Shown here: positions 34,113 to 43,179 of the stretch, in pieces
Numbering within the stretch: position 1 is the first letter of the stretch
Layout: the number at the start of each line of letters is the position of its first letter
Assembly: GCA_002069015.1 (NCBI GenBank)
Contig: MWBL01000002.1
Location: 25,816-89,815, forward strand
Direction: 5' to 3'
DNA length: 64,000 nucleotides
From: Firmicutes bacterium ADurb.Bin300
GTDB lineage: Bacteria > Bacillota > Clostridia > Oscillospirales > Acutalibacteraceae
Program-made: the position numbers and the translations under genes
Notes under the pieces: generated by a model
What the model saw: the letters and a program-made list of their open reading frames with translations, nothing else
The model's database searches: none
Told to the model about the DNA's origin: nothing

Positions 34113-35003
34113 TCAAAGCTCGCTGTAAACTCGTTTTACCTTTAATACGCCTTTTGCGCAACAGGCGTCTCCGACTCCCGAGAAATCTCCCCCGGGGGAA
34201 TAAACTCTAAACAGACCATCGCCTTTTTCAATATCAAGTCTGTCAAGGAATAGCTCGCCGCCGTTTTTAAACCGAATGCTTTGCGGGGCGGTAATTGTTA
34301 CCTGCGGGAAAAGTGAAAGGGCACGGTCAACGGGAATAACCGCTTCTGACAGCCTGTCATTATCCTTTAGAGACTTAAGCTGCGAGAGCGTTTTACATTC
34401 GTCTAAACAAAAGCCGTTTGAGAGGGTGCGCACGAGGGCTGTCATGACAGCCCCGCAGCCGAGCATATTGCCGATGTCATCAATTATGCTCCTGATATAA
34501 GTCCCGGGAGAACAGGAAACAAAAAGAGAAAAATCGTTATCCTCCTCTTGGCGTACGCTGATTTCGTAAATACTTACGGTTTTGGCGTCCCTTTCGGTTA
34601 CCAAACCCCTTCTTGCCAATTCGTAAAGTCTGACGCCGTCCTTTTTAATTGCCGAATACATCGGAGGAATTTGCTTTATTTCACCCGAAAAGCTTGGCAA
34701 TATTTTTTTTATGTCCTCTAAGCATGCCGTTTTATTGCTTCGGCTTATAACGTTGCCCGTTATATCAAGGGTATCGGTTCTTTTCCCTAAGGTAAAACGC
34801 GCTGAGTAAGATTTTTTGCTCAAGGGAAAAAGCCCGATAAAGCGTACCGCGCCACCTAAAGCTATAGGCAAAACACCTGTCGCCAAAGGGTCTAAAGTGC
34901 CCGTGTGTCCCGCTTTGTGAGAACCTGCCAAAGCCTGCACTTCTTTACAAGAAGCAAAAGAGGTTTTTGTGCTTTCCTTGTTAAGACAAATAATACCGTT
35001 CAT
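34113..35003 (-). CDS. truB: tRNA pseudouridine-55 synthase
   Basis: The 296-residue protein has GHTGTLDPLATGVLPI with the catalytic Asp, KSYSARFTLGKRTDTLD, and the CSPGTYIRSIIDDIG motif. It makes pseudouridine 55 in the T-loop of tRNAs. A PUA-like C-terminus is present (GDGLFRVYSPGGDFSGVG). Its ATG overlaps the nrnA stop by one base, so the two are coupled. Confidence 0.96.
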   Translation of the reverse strand: MNGIICLNKESTKTSFASCKEVQALAGSHKAGHTGTLDPLATGVLPIALGGAVRFIGLFPLSKKSYSARFTLGKRTDTLDITGNVISRSNKTACLEDIKKILPSFSGEIKQIPPMYSAIKKDGVRLYELARRGLVTERDAKTVSIYEISVRQEEDNDFSLFVSCSPGTYIRSIIDDIGNMLGCGAVMTALVRTLSNGFCLDECKTLSQLKSLKDNDRLSEAVIPVDRALSLFPQVTITAPQSIRFKNGGELFLDRLDIEKGDGLFRVYSPGGDFSGVGDACCAKGVLKVKRVYSEL

Positions 35004-35956
35004 TAAGCCTCAATTCCCAATGCTCGTTCTATTGACTTAAGCAGTGCTGCCTTTACCGCGGCAAGGGTTCCGCCAAGCTCGCATCCCGAGGCGTTTTTAT
35101 GACCGCCGCCTCCCAATTCGGCACAGATGTCAGCAGCATTAAGGCTGCCGTTAGTCCGGACCGATATGTTAAAGCTTCCGTCCTTTTGCTCTTTTATAAC
35201 CGCTCCTACCAAAACACCTTCAATCTGACGCGAGGCGGCTGTTATAGGATGGCATTCACTCTCAAGAGCGCCGCTTTTTTCGAACATTTTTCTGGTTATG
35301 GTATAAATTGCGCACCTGTCGTCAAAATGCAGCTCAAGTGTTTCATTAACGAGCTTTTCAAGCTTTACAAAGCTTTTCGTTTTTGTTTCGAACATCAGCT
35401 TATTTATATCTTGAGCATCAATACCCTTGTCCATCATATCCGCTGCAATTCTAATAGTTCGGGAGGTCGTATTCGGATAGCGGAAGCAACCCGTATCCGT
35501 GGCTACCCCGACATAGATACATACCGCCATAAAATGGTCTATTTCTACGCCCAGCTCACGAATTACATCATAAACCATTTCGCTTGCTGCTGCAGTGTCC
35601 TCTAAGAAGGTGTACCTTGCATATTCGGTATTTGAGACGTGATGGTCAAGGCATAAGTCAATTTTACCTTCGTAATCACGCCAGTTATCGCCTAAAAGCT
35701 TTAAGTCGGCAACATCCACCGCTACAATAAGGTCGGGCTCAAATTTCTCGAATTCGATATCAGCCGCAATAAATCGAAGATTGTGCGCAGGTTCGTCAAA
35801 GCTTGACACGCGGCTCTTTTTTCCGAGCTTCTTTAAAGCGGCGTAAAGGGCATACGCACAGCCCATAGCGTCACCGTCGGGCTGCTCGTGCATTAATATA
35901 AGAATATTGTCGCCCTGCCTGAGTTTTTCGGCAAACTCCTTTTTATTAATTCTCAT
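35003..35956 (-). CDS. nrnA: DHH-family oligoribonuclease / pAp phosphatase
   Basis: The 317-residue protein has LMHEQPDGDAMGCAYAL (metal-binding DxD), AVDVADL, LCLDHHVSN (DHH) and the DHHA1 domain with GGGGHKNASGCEL. NrnA degrades nano-RNA and dephosphorylates pAp. ATG 35956 is chosen over GTG 35959 since AAGGA lies 8 bases upstream. It overlaps rbfA by 11 bases. Confidence 0.94.
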   Translation of the reverse strand: MRINKKEFAEKLRQGDNILILMHEQPDGDAMGCAYALYAALKKLGKKSRVSSFDEPAHNLRFIAADIEFEKFEPDLIVAVDVADLKLLGDNWRDYEGKIDLCLDHHVSNTEYARYTFLEDTAAASEMVYDVIRELGVEIDHFMAVCIYVGVATDTGCFRYPNTTSRTIRIAADMMDKGIDAQDINKLMFETKTKSFVKLEKLVNETLELHFDDRCAIYTITRKMFEKSGALESECHPITAASRQIEGVLVGAVIKEQKDGSFNISVRTNGSLNAADICAELGGGGHKNASGCELGGTLAAVKAALLKSIERALGIEA

Positions 35957-36314
35957 CACTGTTTTCCTTATCTTTACCGAGGATATTCATCCTTTCGACG
36001 ATTTCCATACCCTGCTGTATAGAATTGTCGGCTATAAACTTAAGCTCGGGAATTTTTCTTATACGGATTTTGGAACCGATTTCCCTTCGAATAAGTCCCG
36101 TAGCGTTCGTCAAAGCTGCAACTGCCCTAAGGGATATGTCAATACCCTCTAAAGCGCTTATATAAACTTTAGCGTAAGACAAATCCCGTGCAAGCTCTAT
36201 CCTTGATACAGAAATCAGATAGCCCGATATTCGCGGATCCTTGAGATTTCGTATTACCGACATGATTTCGCGCCTGATATCCTCAGCGGTTCGGTCTGTT
36301 TTATACGTCCCCAT
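35946..36314 (-). CDS. rbfA: ribosome-binding factor A
   Basis: The 122-residue KH-fold protein has DIRREIMSVIRNLKDPRI, SYAKVYISAL and LKFIADNSIQQGMEIVERM. RbfA matures the 30S subunit and acts on 16S rRNA 5' helix. It starts 5 bases after the infB stop and overlaps nrnA at the other end, as expected in the nusA-infB operon. Confidence 0.95.
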   Translation of the reverse strand: MGTYKTDRTAEDIRREIMSVIRNLKDPRISGYLISVSRIELARDLSYAKVYISALEGIDISLRAVAALTNATGLIRREIGSKIRIRKIPELKFIADNSIQQGMEIVERMNILGKDKENSDEN

Positions 36315-36319
36315 GGCAG

Positions 36320-38692
36320 TTAATCCTCGCGGTATTCCTCTGTTATGAACGCCTCGAAGATGTCACCCTCCTTAATGTCGTTATAGTGTTTAAGCCCGAT
36401 GCCGCATTCATATCCTGCGTTAACCTCTTTGACATCGTCCTTAAATCGCCTGAGTGAATCTATTTCGTCCTCGGTAATGACTATTCCGTCACGAACGAGC
36501 CTGATTTTAGAATTTCTGGTAACTTTACCGTCTTGAACATAAGAGCCTGCTATAACTCCCGCACTCGTGAGCTTGAAGACATTTCTGACTTCTATTCTGC
36601 CTATATTGATGTCTCGGTATTTAGGCCTCAGCATACCCTTGATAGCCGACTCGATTTCCTCGATACAATCGTAAATAACCCTGTACATGCGAAGCTCAAC
36701 GTTATCTCTTTCGGCGTTTGCGGCAGCTATTTGATCGGGTCTTACATTAAAGCCGATAATGATCGCGTTTGACGCATTAGCAAGCATAACGTCCGACTCG
36801 TTGATTGCCCCGACGCCGACATGTATAACGCTAACGCGTACCTCGTCATTTGATAGCTTTTCAAGATTTTGCTTGACAGCTTCAGCGGAGCCTTGTACAT
36901 CTGCTTTGACAATAAGGTTCAATACCTTAAGCTCACCTGAGGAAATTGAAGAGAACAAATTATCAAGCGTTATCTTCTGATAAGTGCTGAATTGTTCCTC
37001 CTTTTGCAGCTGACGGCGCTGTTCGACAAGAGTACGGGCAAGCTTTTCATCAGTTACGGCATCGAAAACATCCCCCGCTGAAGGAACATCGGCAAGACCC
37101 GTGATTTCAACGGGAACCGAAGGAGCTGCTTTCTCAACCTTTTTGCCCTTATCGTCGGTCATAACGCGAACACGCCCGACAGCAGTGCCTGCAACAAGTA
37201 TGTCGCCGTTGTGCAGTGTTCCGTTTTGAACGAGCAATGTTGCTATGGGTCCTCTGCCCTTGTCAAGACGAGCCTCAATAACAATTCCCTTGGCAGCTCT
37301 GTTCGGGTTTGCTTTAAGCTCTTTTACCTCCGCTACAAGAAGAATTGCTTCAAGAAGCTTGTCAAGCCCTTCCTTTGTTTTAGCTGAAACCGGTACGCAA
37401 ATAGTATCGCCGCCCCATTCTTCGGGAACAAGCCCGTATTCGGTCAGCTGCTGCATGATTTTATCGGGCGAGGCACCCGGCTTATCCATTTTGTTTATTG
37501 CCACGACAATGGAAATATCAGCCGCTTTTGCATGGTTGATAGCTTCGACTGTTTGAGGCATAATTCCGTCATCCGCAGCGACAACGAGTATTGCAATGTC
37601 CGTTGCCATCGCACCTCGAGCACGCATTGAAGTGAACGCAGCGTGACCGGGAGTGTCAAGAAATGTTATATACTGATTATTAACAAAAACCCTATATGCT
37701 CCTATATGCTGAGTAATACCGCCTGCCTCGGTGGTGGTTACGGAGGTGTGCCTTATAGCGTCAAGAAGTGAAGTCTTACCATGGTCAACGTGTCCCATAA
37801 CCACGATTACGGGGCTTCGTGCAGTCAGGTCTTTTTCATCATCTACGCTGTCGTCAATAATTTGTTCCTCAATAGAAACTACAACCTCCTTATTTACCTT
37901 CGCGCCCAGCTCCGTCGCAACTATTTCAGCGGTTTCGAAATCTATTACTTCGTTGACATTTGCCATAACGCCTAACGAGAAAAGCTTTTTTATTACTTCC
38001 GACGCGGTCATTTTCAGAAGAAAGGCAAGATCTCCTACGGTTATCTCCTCGGGGACGGTGATAACAAGTGTCTTTTTCGCTCTTTCTTCAGCAATTCTCT
38101 TAAGTCTTTCGGCCTCGCTTTCCTTACGATGCGAACGCATTCCCTGTCTTTTGCGATATTGCTGACTTTTCTGTTTTAGCTTTTGTTTTGTCACGCTGTC
38201 GCTTACCGTTCTGTTTGCAGACGCGATAGTTTCATAGCGCTCGTTATATTTGTCAAGCTCAACATTAACGGCTCTCGTGTCGATTGTAAGTCTTTCGCCT
38301 TTTGTTCTTGCCTGAAGCTTATCGGTTGCGCCGGTTTTTTTCTTTTCGGTATTTTTCCTGAACGGCGCCTCACTTGACGAAGGCTTCTTATTGTCGGAAG
38401 AGGATGCTTTTTTATTCTTTGCGGATTTTTGCTTTTCGGCTTGGACAGCTTGGGCGGCCTGTTTTTCCTTAGCGCGCTCCTCGTCACTTTTTTGCATAGC
38501 AAAATAATCGTCGAAGCTCTCAACCAAATTTTTCTGAGTTAAAGTTTCGAAGATGACATCAAGCTCATTGTCTTCAAGAGCAGTCTGTGCCTTTTTCGTG
38601 GTGTCAAAATACTTTTTCAGTATATCGACAACTTCCTTGCTCAAAATATTAAAATCCTTCGCAACCTCATGTACCCTGTATTTAATTATCAT
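36320..38692 (-). CDS. infB: translation initiation factor IF-2
   Basis: The 790-residue protein has two N-terminal helical domains (IF2_N, about 1-55 and 215-265) split by a charged Lys/Ala/Ser-rich linker. The GTPase domain begins at GHVDHGKT (300-307), with DTPGHAAF and NKMDKP. Domains II-IV follow. It places fMet-tRNA on the 30S subunit. Its ATG lies directly after the ylxQ stop codon. The length is ordinary for the phylum. Confidence 0.98.
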   Translation of the reverse strand: MIIKYRVHEVAKDFNILSKEVVDILKKYFDTTKKAQTALEDNELDVIFETLTQKNLVESFDDYFAMQKSDEERAKEKQAAQAVQAEKQKSAKNKKASSSDNKKPSSSEAPFRKNTEKKKTGATDKLQARTKGERLTIDTRAVNVELDKYNERYETIASANRTVSDSVTKQKLKQKSQQYRKRQGMRSHRKESEAERLKRIAEERAKKTLVITVPEEITVGDLAFLLKMTASEVIKKLFSLGVMANVNEVIDFETAEIVATELGAKVNKEVVVSIEEQIIDDSVDDEKDLTARSPVIVVMGHVDHGKTSLLDAIRHTSVTTTEAGGITQHIGAYRVFVNNQYITFLDTPGHAAFTSMRARGAMATDIAILVVAADDGIMPQTVEAINHAKAADISIVVAINKMDKPGASPDKIMQQLTEYGLVPEEWGGDTICVPVSAKTKEGLDKLLEAILLVAEVKELKANPNRAAKGIVIEARLDKGRGPIATLLVQNGTLHNGDILVAGTAVGRVRVMTDDKGKKVEKAAPSVPVEITGLADVPSAGDVFDAVTDEKLARTLVEQRRQLQKEEQFSTYQKITLDNLFSSISSGELKVLNLIVKADVQGSAEAVKQNLEKLSNDEVRVSVIHVGVGAINESDVMLANASNAIIIGFNVRPDQIAAANAERDNVELRMYRVIYDCIEEIESAIKGMLRPKYRDINIGRIEVRNVFKLTSAGVIAGSYVQDGKVTRNSKIRLVRDGIVITEDEIDSLRRFKDDVKEVNAGYECGIGLKHYNDIKEGDIFEAFITEEYRED

Positions 38693-39013
38693 TTATGAAT
38701 CCTCCCCGAAGAGTTCTGTCAGTCTTGACGCTAAATTTCTATCTGTTACGGCTAACACGGCAGCGTTTTTACCGATTGCAAGCCCGATTTCTTCTTTTGA
38801 TAAGGCAAGGGATAAAGCTTGAACCCTTGCACCGCTTCTGTTTATGGTAATTTCTGTTTCGTTTTTTAGTCTATCGGAGCAGTCTGCCGCTAATATAACC
38901 AAATAAGCTTTTTTTTGAACGATACAGTCCATAACGGCGTCATGACCTATAAGAAGCTTACCTGCTTTGCGGCATATGCCCAGCATGCTCGAGAGCTTTA
39001 TGTTATCAGCCAT
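38693..39013 (-). CDS. ylxQ: L7Ae-family RNA-binding protein YlxQ
   Basis: The 106-residue protein has LSSMLGICRKAGKLLIGHDAV, VILAADCSD and ALSKEEIGLAIGK, the L7Ae/L30e fold that binds kink-turn RNA. It lies between ylxR and infB in the standard order. ATG 39013 is used because the conserved start is MADNIKLSSML; it overlaps ylxR by 8 bases. Confidence 0.93.
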   Translation of the reverse strand: MADNIKLSSMLGICRKAGKLLIGHDAVMDCIVQKKAYLVILAADCSDRLKNETEITINRSGARVQALSLALSKEEIGLAIGKNAAVLAVTDRNLASRLTELFGEDS

Positions 39014-39287
39014 TCCCGCTCTCCAAACCACTTAGTTTTTCTTCAAGCATATCAAACACCGAGTCCGGTATTTTACAGGATAAAGCGTTCTCGAGCCTTT
39101 TTGCTTTGCGTGCCGGCTTTAAGCAGTCACTTAAGGGACAAATATAAGCGCCTCTTCCCGAAGCTTTTCCCGTAAGGTCAACAGAAACCTCGCCCGCAGC
39201 AGAACGTACTATCCTGATTAACTCTTTTTTCGGCTTCATTTCACCGCATCCGATACACTTTCTCAGCGGTATTTTTCGTCCCGTCAA
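39006..39287 (-). CDS. ylxR: YlxR (RnpM-type) nucleic-acid-binding protein
   Basis: The 93-residue protein has RKCIGCGEMKPKKELIRIVR and GRGAYICPLSDC, the DUF448 signature. In other Firmicutes this family binds RNA and has been linked to RNase P regulation. It stands between nusA and ylxQ. Confidence 0.95.
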   Translation of the reverse strand: MTGRKIPLRKCIGCGEMKPKKELIRIVRSAAGEVSVDLTGKASGRGAYICPLSDCLKPARKAKRLENALSCKIPDSVFDMLEEKLSGLESGNG

Positions 39288-39316
39288 ACGAAATCCTCCT
39301 TAAAAGCAGTCTGCTT

Positions 39317-40378
39317 TCAGCCGTTTTGCGGTGCAAAAAAACCGCTTTCGGGCTTTATATCTATCTTCCAGTTTGTCAGTCGGGCGGCAAGCCTTGCGTT
39401 TTGTCCTTTATTACCGATTGCAAGCGAAAGCTGTGTATCGGGAACGGTGACATAACAGGAATTAGGCTGGCTCTCGTCGATTTCAACCGAGATAACGTCG
39501 GCAGGGGCGAGAGCGGCGGCTATAAATAATTTGGGGTCTTCGCTGTGTACAACAACATCGATTTTTTCTCCGCCTAAAGCATCAACTATTTTTCCGATTC
39601 TTGCCCCGCGCAGACCTATACAAGCCCCTACAGGGTCAACATTTTCATCCTTGCTGTAAACTGCAACTTTAGTGCGTGAGCCGGCCTCTCTGGAGATGGA
39701 CTTGATTTCAACAGAGCCGTCATAAATCTCAGGGACCTCTGTTTCAAACAGCCTTTTTACAAGACCCGGATGTGTTCTTGAAATCATGGCCTTGGGGCCT
39801 TTGTCATTTTCCTTAACGTCAACTATATAAACCTTAACATATTCTCCCTCGCGAAATGTCTCTCCGGGTACCTGCTCACCCTTTGGAAGAACCGCTTCCG
39901 CCTTTCCGATTTCAAGAGTTATATTTCCCGTCTTAGGGTCAACTCTTTGAACCTTTCCGGAGACAAGCTCCTGCTTGCGACTTTGAAATTCACGAAGAAT
40001 AAGCCCTCTCTCTGCATCGCGAATGCCCTGGCGTATTACGTTTTTTGCCGTTTGCGCTGCAATTCTGCCGAATTTCTTTGTTTCAAGCGGGATTTCAACA
40101 GCATCGCCTACTATAGGAACTTTCTTATATTTTGCGGCTTCCTCAAGCGTTATTTGCGTATCTTTATCTGTTATTTGCTCGACAACTGTTTTTTTCAAAA
40201 AAACCTTAAGCTCATATTTTTCTCTGTCGGCTTCGCAAAACACAACATCCTTGCTGCCGTAGTCCTTTTTAACGGAGGTTACTATGGCCGCAGTGATTTT
40301 ATCAAGCAGATGCTCGGCGGGAATGCCCTTTTCTTTTTCCATCAACTCAACGGCCTCAAAAAACTCCTTGTTTTTCAT
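39317..40378 (-). CDS. nusA: transcription factor NusA
   Basis: The 353-residue protein has the N-terminal polymerase-binding domain, an S1 domain (near 135-200, LVSGKVQRVDPKTGNITLEIG region) and two KH domains (GACIGLRGARI and SLAIGKNGQN-type LAIGNKGQNARLAARL). It lacks the C-terminal acidic repeats of enterobacterial NusA, as in most Gram-positives. It controls pausing, termination and antitermination. Confidence 0.97.
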   Translation of the reverse strand: MKNKEFFEAVELMEKEKGIPAEHLLDKITAAIVTSVKKDYGSKDVVFCEADREKYELKVFLKKTVVEQITDKDTQITLEEAAKYKKVPIVGDAVEIPLETKKFGRIAAQTAKNVIRQGIRDAERGLILREFQSRKQELVSGKVQRVDPKTGNITLEIGKAEAVLPKGEQVPGETFREGEYVKVYIVDVKENDKGPKAMISRTHPGLVKRLFETEVPEIYDGSVEIKSISREAGSRTKVAVYSKDENVDPVGACIGLRGARIGKIVDALGGEKIDVVVHSEDPKLFIAAALAPADVISVEIDESQPNSCYVTVPDTQLSLAIGNKGQNARLAARLTNWKIDIKPESGFFAPQNG

Positions 40379-40414
40379 TTTCCAATACCAGCCCTTCTCT
40401 TTATCAAAATAAAA

Positions 40415-40879
40415 TTAACTATTAAAATCATCAAGCCTTACAAAGGCGATTTCCTTCTTCGCAGCAGTCATATGTGTTTCACCCTCAAGAACAACAGATA
40501 CTTCACCGTCTTTATAGCCCGAGAGTATACCCTTAAACTCTCTTTGACCGTTAAAGGGTCTTATAAGCTTAACTAATACAGGAGAACCGATACTGCTTTC
40601 AAAATGAAAATCTCTGGTAAGCTCTCTTTCTATTCCGGGAGACGAAACCTGCATATTATAGCTGCTTTCAATGAAATCGGCCTCATCAAGGGGTGCATCA
40701 AGAGCATGGCTCATTTTGACGCAATCGTCTAAGGATACACCGCCCTGCTTGTCAATATATATGCGAAGATAGTAATTCGCGCCTTCTTTGACAAAGCGTA
40801 CATCCCAAAGTATAAGACCAAGCTCCTCGGCAATAGGCTCGGCAATTTCCCAAACGCGAAAAACAGTGTTTTTGCCCAT
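40415..40879 (-). CDS. rimP: ribosome maturation factor RimP
   Basis: The 154-residue protein has LGLILWDVRFVKEGANYYLRI, KMSHALDAPLDE and MQVSSPGIERELTR, diagnostic of RimP, which helps 30S maturation. ATG 40879 is used since AAGGAG lies about 10 bases upstream and the family starts there; the in-frame extension to 40966 covers the promoter leader. It is the first gene of the ten-gene operon ending at rpe. Confidence 0.95.
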   Translation of the reverse strand: MGKNTVFRVWEIAEPIAEELGLILWDVRFVKEGANYYLRIYIDKQGGVSLDDCVKMSHALDAPLDEADFIESSYNMQVSSPGIERELTRDFHFESSIGSPVLVKLIRPFNGQREFKGILSGYKDGEVSVVLEGETHMTAAKKEIAFVRLDDFNS

Positions 40880-40908
40880 TTGGAAGCTACTCCTTCCGAC
40901 AAGCAGTA

Positions 40909-40985
40909 GAGAGCGGGTCGCCCCACTCTCTAACTCATTTCTTTGCTTGCCGATACAGTATATCACAATAATTTTGCAATTGCAA
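40909..40985 (-). promoter_or_regulatory. promoter and hairpin leader of the rimP-nusA-infB-rpe operon
   Basis: On the minus strand TTGCAA (40985-40980), 17 bases and TATACT with TGA before it (40962-40957) make an extended promoter. The leader then forms GAGAGTGGG-GCGA-CCCGCTCTC (40930-40909), a 9-bp stem with a GNRA loop. Further down GGAAG/CTTCC can fold over the rimP ribosome site. Confidence 0.65.
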
Positions 40986-40995
40986 TACCTTTTAT

Positions 40996-41778
40996 TTAAT
41001 TTTTGACTGAACTGATTAAATATCCTATCAAAAAAATAATCGGCATATGAACAAGATAAATAAGCAACGCTTTTTTCCCGATAAATTCAACGGGTTTGCA
41101 TATAGGCTCGTAAGCCTTTTCCGGGATTTTTCGGCCCCGGAATATCCTGCCCGGCCAAAGCCCTGAGACATACAGGAAAATCCAGGGGAAAAGCGGGTAA
41201 TAATCTGCCGAGAAGAAGTCGTCCGAATGAATTCCCAGCGGGAATAACCACCGTGAATTTATGATGCTGTCCGCAAGCTTTATCGAGAAAACGTTCGGTA
41301 AACCTAAATATCCGTCAGATATGTTAAACGTAAGGAAAAAAAGTACAAGGCAAACGGGAATTCCGATATATGCGGGGATTTTTTTTACGATAAACATCAA
41401 AGGGGGCGTCAGCAGCATTGCAATTGAGAGAAAATGCAATATTCCGAATTTAATGACAAGACCGCTTAAACCGATTTTCGGAAGGAAAACCGCTGTTGTG
41501 ACATAAATGAGAATCGCCGCGCCCAAAGTTATTAAACCTCGTTTGCCGTTGCTTCTTGACAGATATGAGCTAAAGGCACAGGTCAGTATAAATAAGCTTG
41601 CGATAATTACCGGGGCAATGTTCAGTAGGGAGAAAAATAAAGCCTTAAAAAACCATATATCAAAGAAACCGCCGAAAGCGAATACAGTATGATAAATAAT
41701 CATAAGTAAAACGGCTATTCCTCTGATTAAATCCAGTGCTGCTATACGGTGTCCTGTTTTTGCGTCTTCATTTTTCAT
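40996..41778 (-). CDS. DUF1624 / heparan-N-acetyltransferase-like membrane protein
   Basis: The 260-residue protein has about seven membrane segments. The N-terminus HRIAALDLIRGIAVLLMIIYH is the signature of the DUF1624/HGSNAT acyltransferase superfamily, with a conserved His in the first segment. The ending KKALLIYLVHMPIIF also fits. Related proteins acetylate or otherwise modify extracellular sugars. It lies just upstream of, and on the same strand as, the rimP promoter. The substrate is unknown. Confidence 0.8.
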   Translation of the reverse strand: MKNEDAKTGHRIAALDLIRGIAVLLMIIYHTVFAFGGFFDIWFFKALFFSLLNIAPVIIASLFILTCAFSSYLSRSNGKRGLITLGAAILIYVTTAVFLPKIGLSGLVIKFGILHFLSIAMLLTPPLMFIVKKIPAYIGIPVCLVLFFLTFNISDGYLGLPNVFSIKLADSIINSRWLFPLGIHSDDFFSADYYPLFPWIFLYVSGLWPGRIFRGRKIPEKAYEPICKPVEFIGKKALLIYLVHMPIIFLIGYLISSVKN

Positions 41779-41837
41779 ACCTATATTCCCCTTAGCACTA
41801 TATCATGAATTGTATCCCACGGCAAGGCAAAAAATGC

Positions 41838-41948
41838 TTGACAAAACCGTCTTTCACGTATATAATCTGTAACACTGCGATTAAGCAGCACAAAATCCTT
41901 GCTCCGAAGGATATTTCGGGGCCTTAAGACCAAGAGGAGGTGTAAACG
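41838..41948 (+). promoter_or_regulatory. promoter and leader of rpsF-ssb-rpsR
   Basis: TTGACA (41838-41843), 17 bases, TATAAT (41861-41866) is a perfect promoter. The ~75-base leader contains CCGAAGGATATTTCGG (about 41908-41923), a hairpin that may be the S6:S18 autoregulatory site known for this operon type. That identification is by position and a CCG-containing hairpin only. Confidence 0.75.
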
Positions 41949-42236
41949 ATGTCCACAAATACCGCTTACGAAACGATAGTCGTTTTTTCGGTTGCAGACG
42001 GAGAAGAGTCCGCAAAAGAGCTTATGGAAAAATTCAGGGCGATGATAGAGTCAAACGGTACTATCGACAGCGTTGATGAATGGGGCAAGCGTAGGCTTGA
42101 ATACCTAATCAACGATGAAGAATACGGATACTATGTGCTCTATAATTATCAAAGTAATGCCGATTTCCCTTCGGAATTAGACCGTGTTTTGAACATCACG
42201 GACGGTGTTCTGCGTTCGCTGATTGTTAAGAAATAG
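41949..42236 (+). CDS. rpsF: 30S ribosomal protein S6
   Basis: The 95-residue protein has YETIVVFSVADGEESAKELMEKF, IDSVDEWGKRRLEYLINDEEYGYYVLYNY and a typical VLRSLIVKK end. S6 binds S18 on the 30S platform. AGGAGGTG precedes the ATG. It heads the rpsF-ssb-rpsR operon. Confidence 0.97.
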   Translation: MSTNTAYETIVVFSVADGEESAKELMEKFRAMIESNGTIDSVDEWGKRRLEYLINDEEYGYYVLYNYQSNADFPSELDRVLNITDGVLRSLIVKK

Positions 42237-42247
42237 GAGGGAATGTT

Positions 42248-42679
42248 ATGCTTAATTACGCAATTATAATGGGTAGACTCGTGGCAGACCCCGAGCTTCG
42301 CCAGACCCAAACGGGAATTTCCGTTACTTCCTTTACTGTTGCGGTAGAGCGCGCCTTTGTTAAGCAGGGAGAAGAGCGACAGGCGGATTTTATTGATGTT
42401 GTCGCTTGGAGACAGACTGCTGAATTTATCACAAGATACTTTCAAAAGGGCTCAATGATAGCAATTCACGGTTCTATTCAGACCGGTTCATACGAGGATA
42501 AGAACGGAAACAAAAGGAAAAGAGTTGAGATTATTGCAGACAGTGTCAGCTTTTGCGGTTCCAAAAGCGAGAGCGGCGGCAATACTCAGCGATCCGAGAA
42601 TTCAGGAGCACAAACATTTTCAAACGGCAGCGCCGACGATTTCAATGTCGACGAGGAAAGCGACGAGCTTCCCTTCTGA
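42248..42679 (+). CDS. ssb: single-stranded DNA-binding protein
   Basis: The 143-residue protein has the OB-fold start MLNYAIIMGRLVADPELRQT and FIDVVAWRQTAEF, a Ser/Gly/Asn-rich linker, and the acidic tail DEESDELPF that recruits replication and repair partners. It lies between rpsF and rpsR, the usual Firmicutes order. Confidence 0.97.
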   Translation: MLNYAIIMGRLVADPELRQTQTGISVTSFTVAVERAFVKQGEERQADFIDVVAWRQTAEFITRYFQKGSMIAIHGSIQTGSYEDKNGNKRKRVEIIADSVSFCGSKSESGGNTQRSENSGAQTFSNGSADDFNVDEESDELPF

Positions 42680-42710
42680 TTGCCGACAAATTATTATGGA
42701 GGTTTCTTAA

Positions 42711-42965
42711 ATGGCTTACGATAAGTCCGAAAAAGGCGATAATCGCCAAAGAAGAAAAGGCCGCAAAAAGGTTTGTTCGTTCTGTGTCGAAAAATCGGAA
42801 GCGATTGATTATAAAGACGCTCAAAAGCTTCGCCGTTTTACTTCCGATAGGGCAAAAATACTGCCCCGAAGGGTAACAGGTACATGCGCTTATCACCAGA
42901 GAGAGCTTACTACAGCAATCAAACGCGCAAGACACATAGCTATACTGCCTTATACTGCTGATTGA
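42711..42965 (+). CDS. rpsR: 30S ribosomal protein S18
   Basis: The 84-residue basic protein has [42 protein letters not shown] and [13 protein letters not shown], standard for S18, with a CxxC pair. A terminator follows 4 bases after the stop. Confidence 0.97.
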   Translation: MAYDKSEKGDNRQRRKGRKKVCSFCVEKSEAIDYKDAQKLRRFTSDRAKILPRRVTGTCAYHQRELTTAIKRARHIAILPYTAD

Positions 42966-42968
42966 CTT

Positions 42969-43000
42969 TTTGCAGCCGGAAAAACCGGCTGCAAATTTTT
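42969..43000 (+). terminator. terminator of rpsF-ssb-rpsR
   Basis: TTGCAGCCGG/CCGGCTGCAA forms a 10-bp stem with an A-rich loop, followed by ATTTTTG. Confidence 0.9.
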
Positions 43001-43017
43001 GATTAATTGCAAATTTT

Positions 43018-43162
43018 AAATGGCAAATGGCAAAATAATGGTCTGCGACGCAATTGTATTAGTTTGTTTTAGAAATTTGCTTATCTGTAATAGAAAAACA
43101 ATTAAAAAAGTTTAAAATTATAACAGGTGACAAGTCTTCCCGAAATTATCCATTTGCCATTT
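43018..43162. repeat. 14-bp inverted repeats flanking ~117 bases upstream of hflX
   Basis: TAAATGGCAAATGG (43018-43031) and CCATTTGCCATTTA (43149-43162) are perfect inverted copies. The sequence between is AT-rich and non-coding. It may be a small palindromic element or a long-range RNA hairpin. Confidence 0.5.
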
Positions 43163-43179
43163 AGAAGAACAGGAGTTTT

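Noticed and set aside
37731-38165. 144-codon plus-strand ORF inside infB
   Set aside because: Ser/Thr-rich antisense shadow of a conserved gene.
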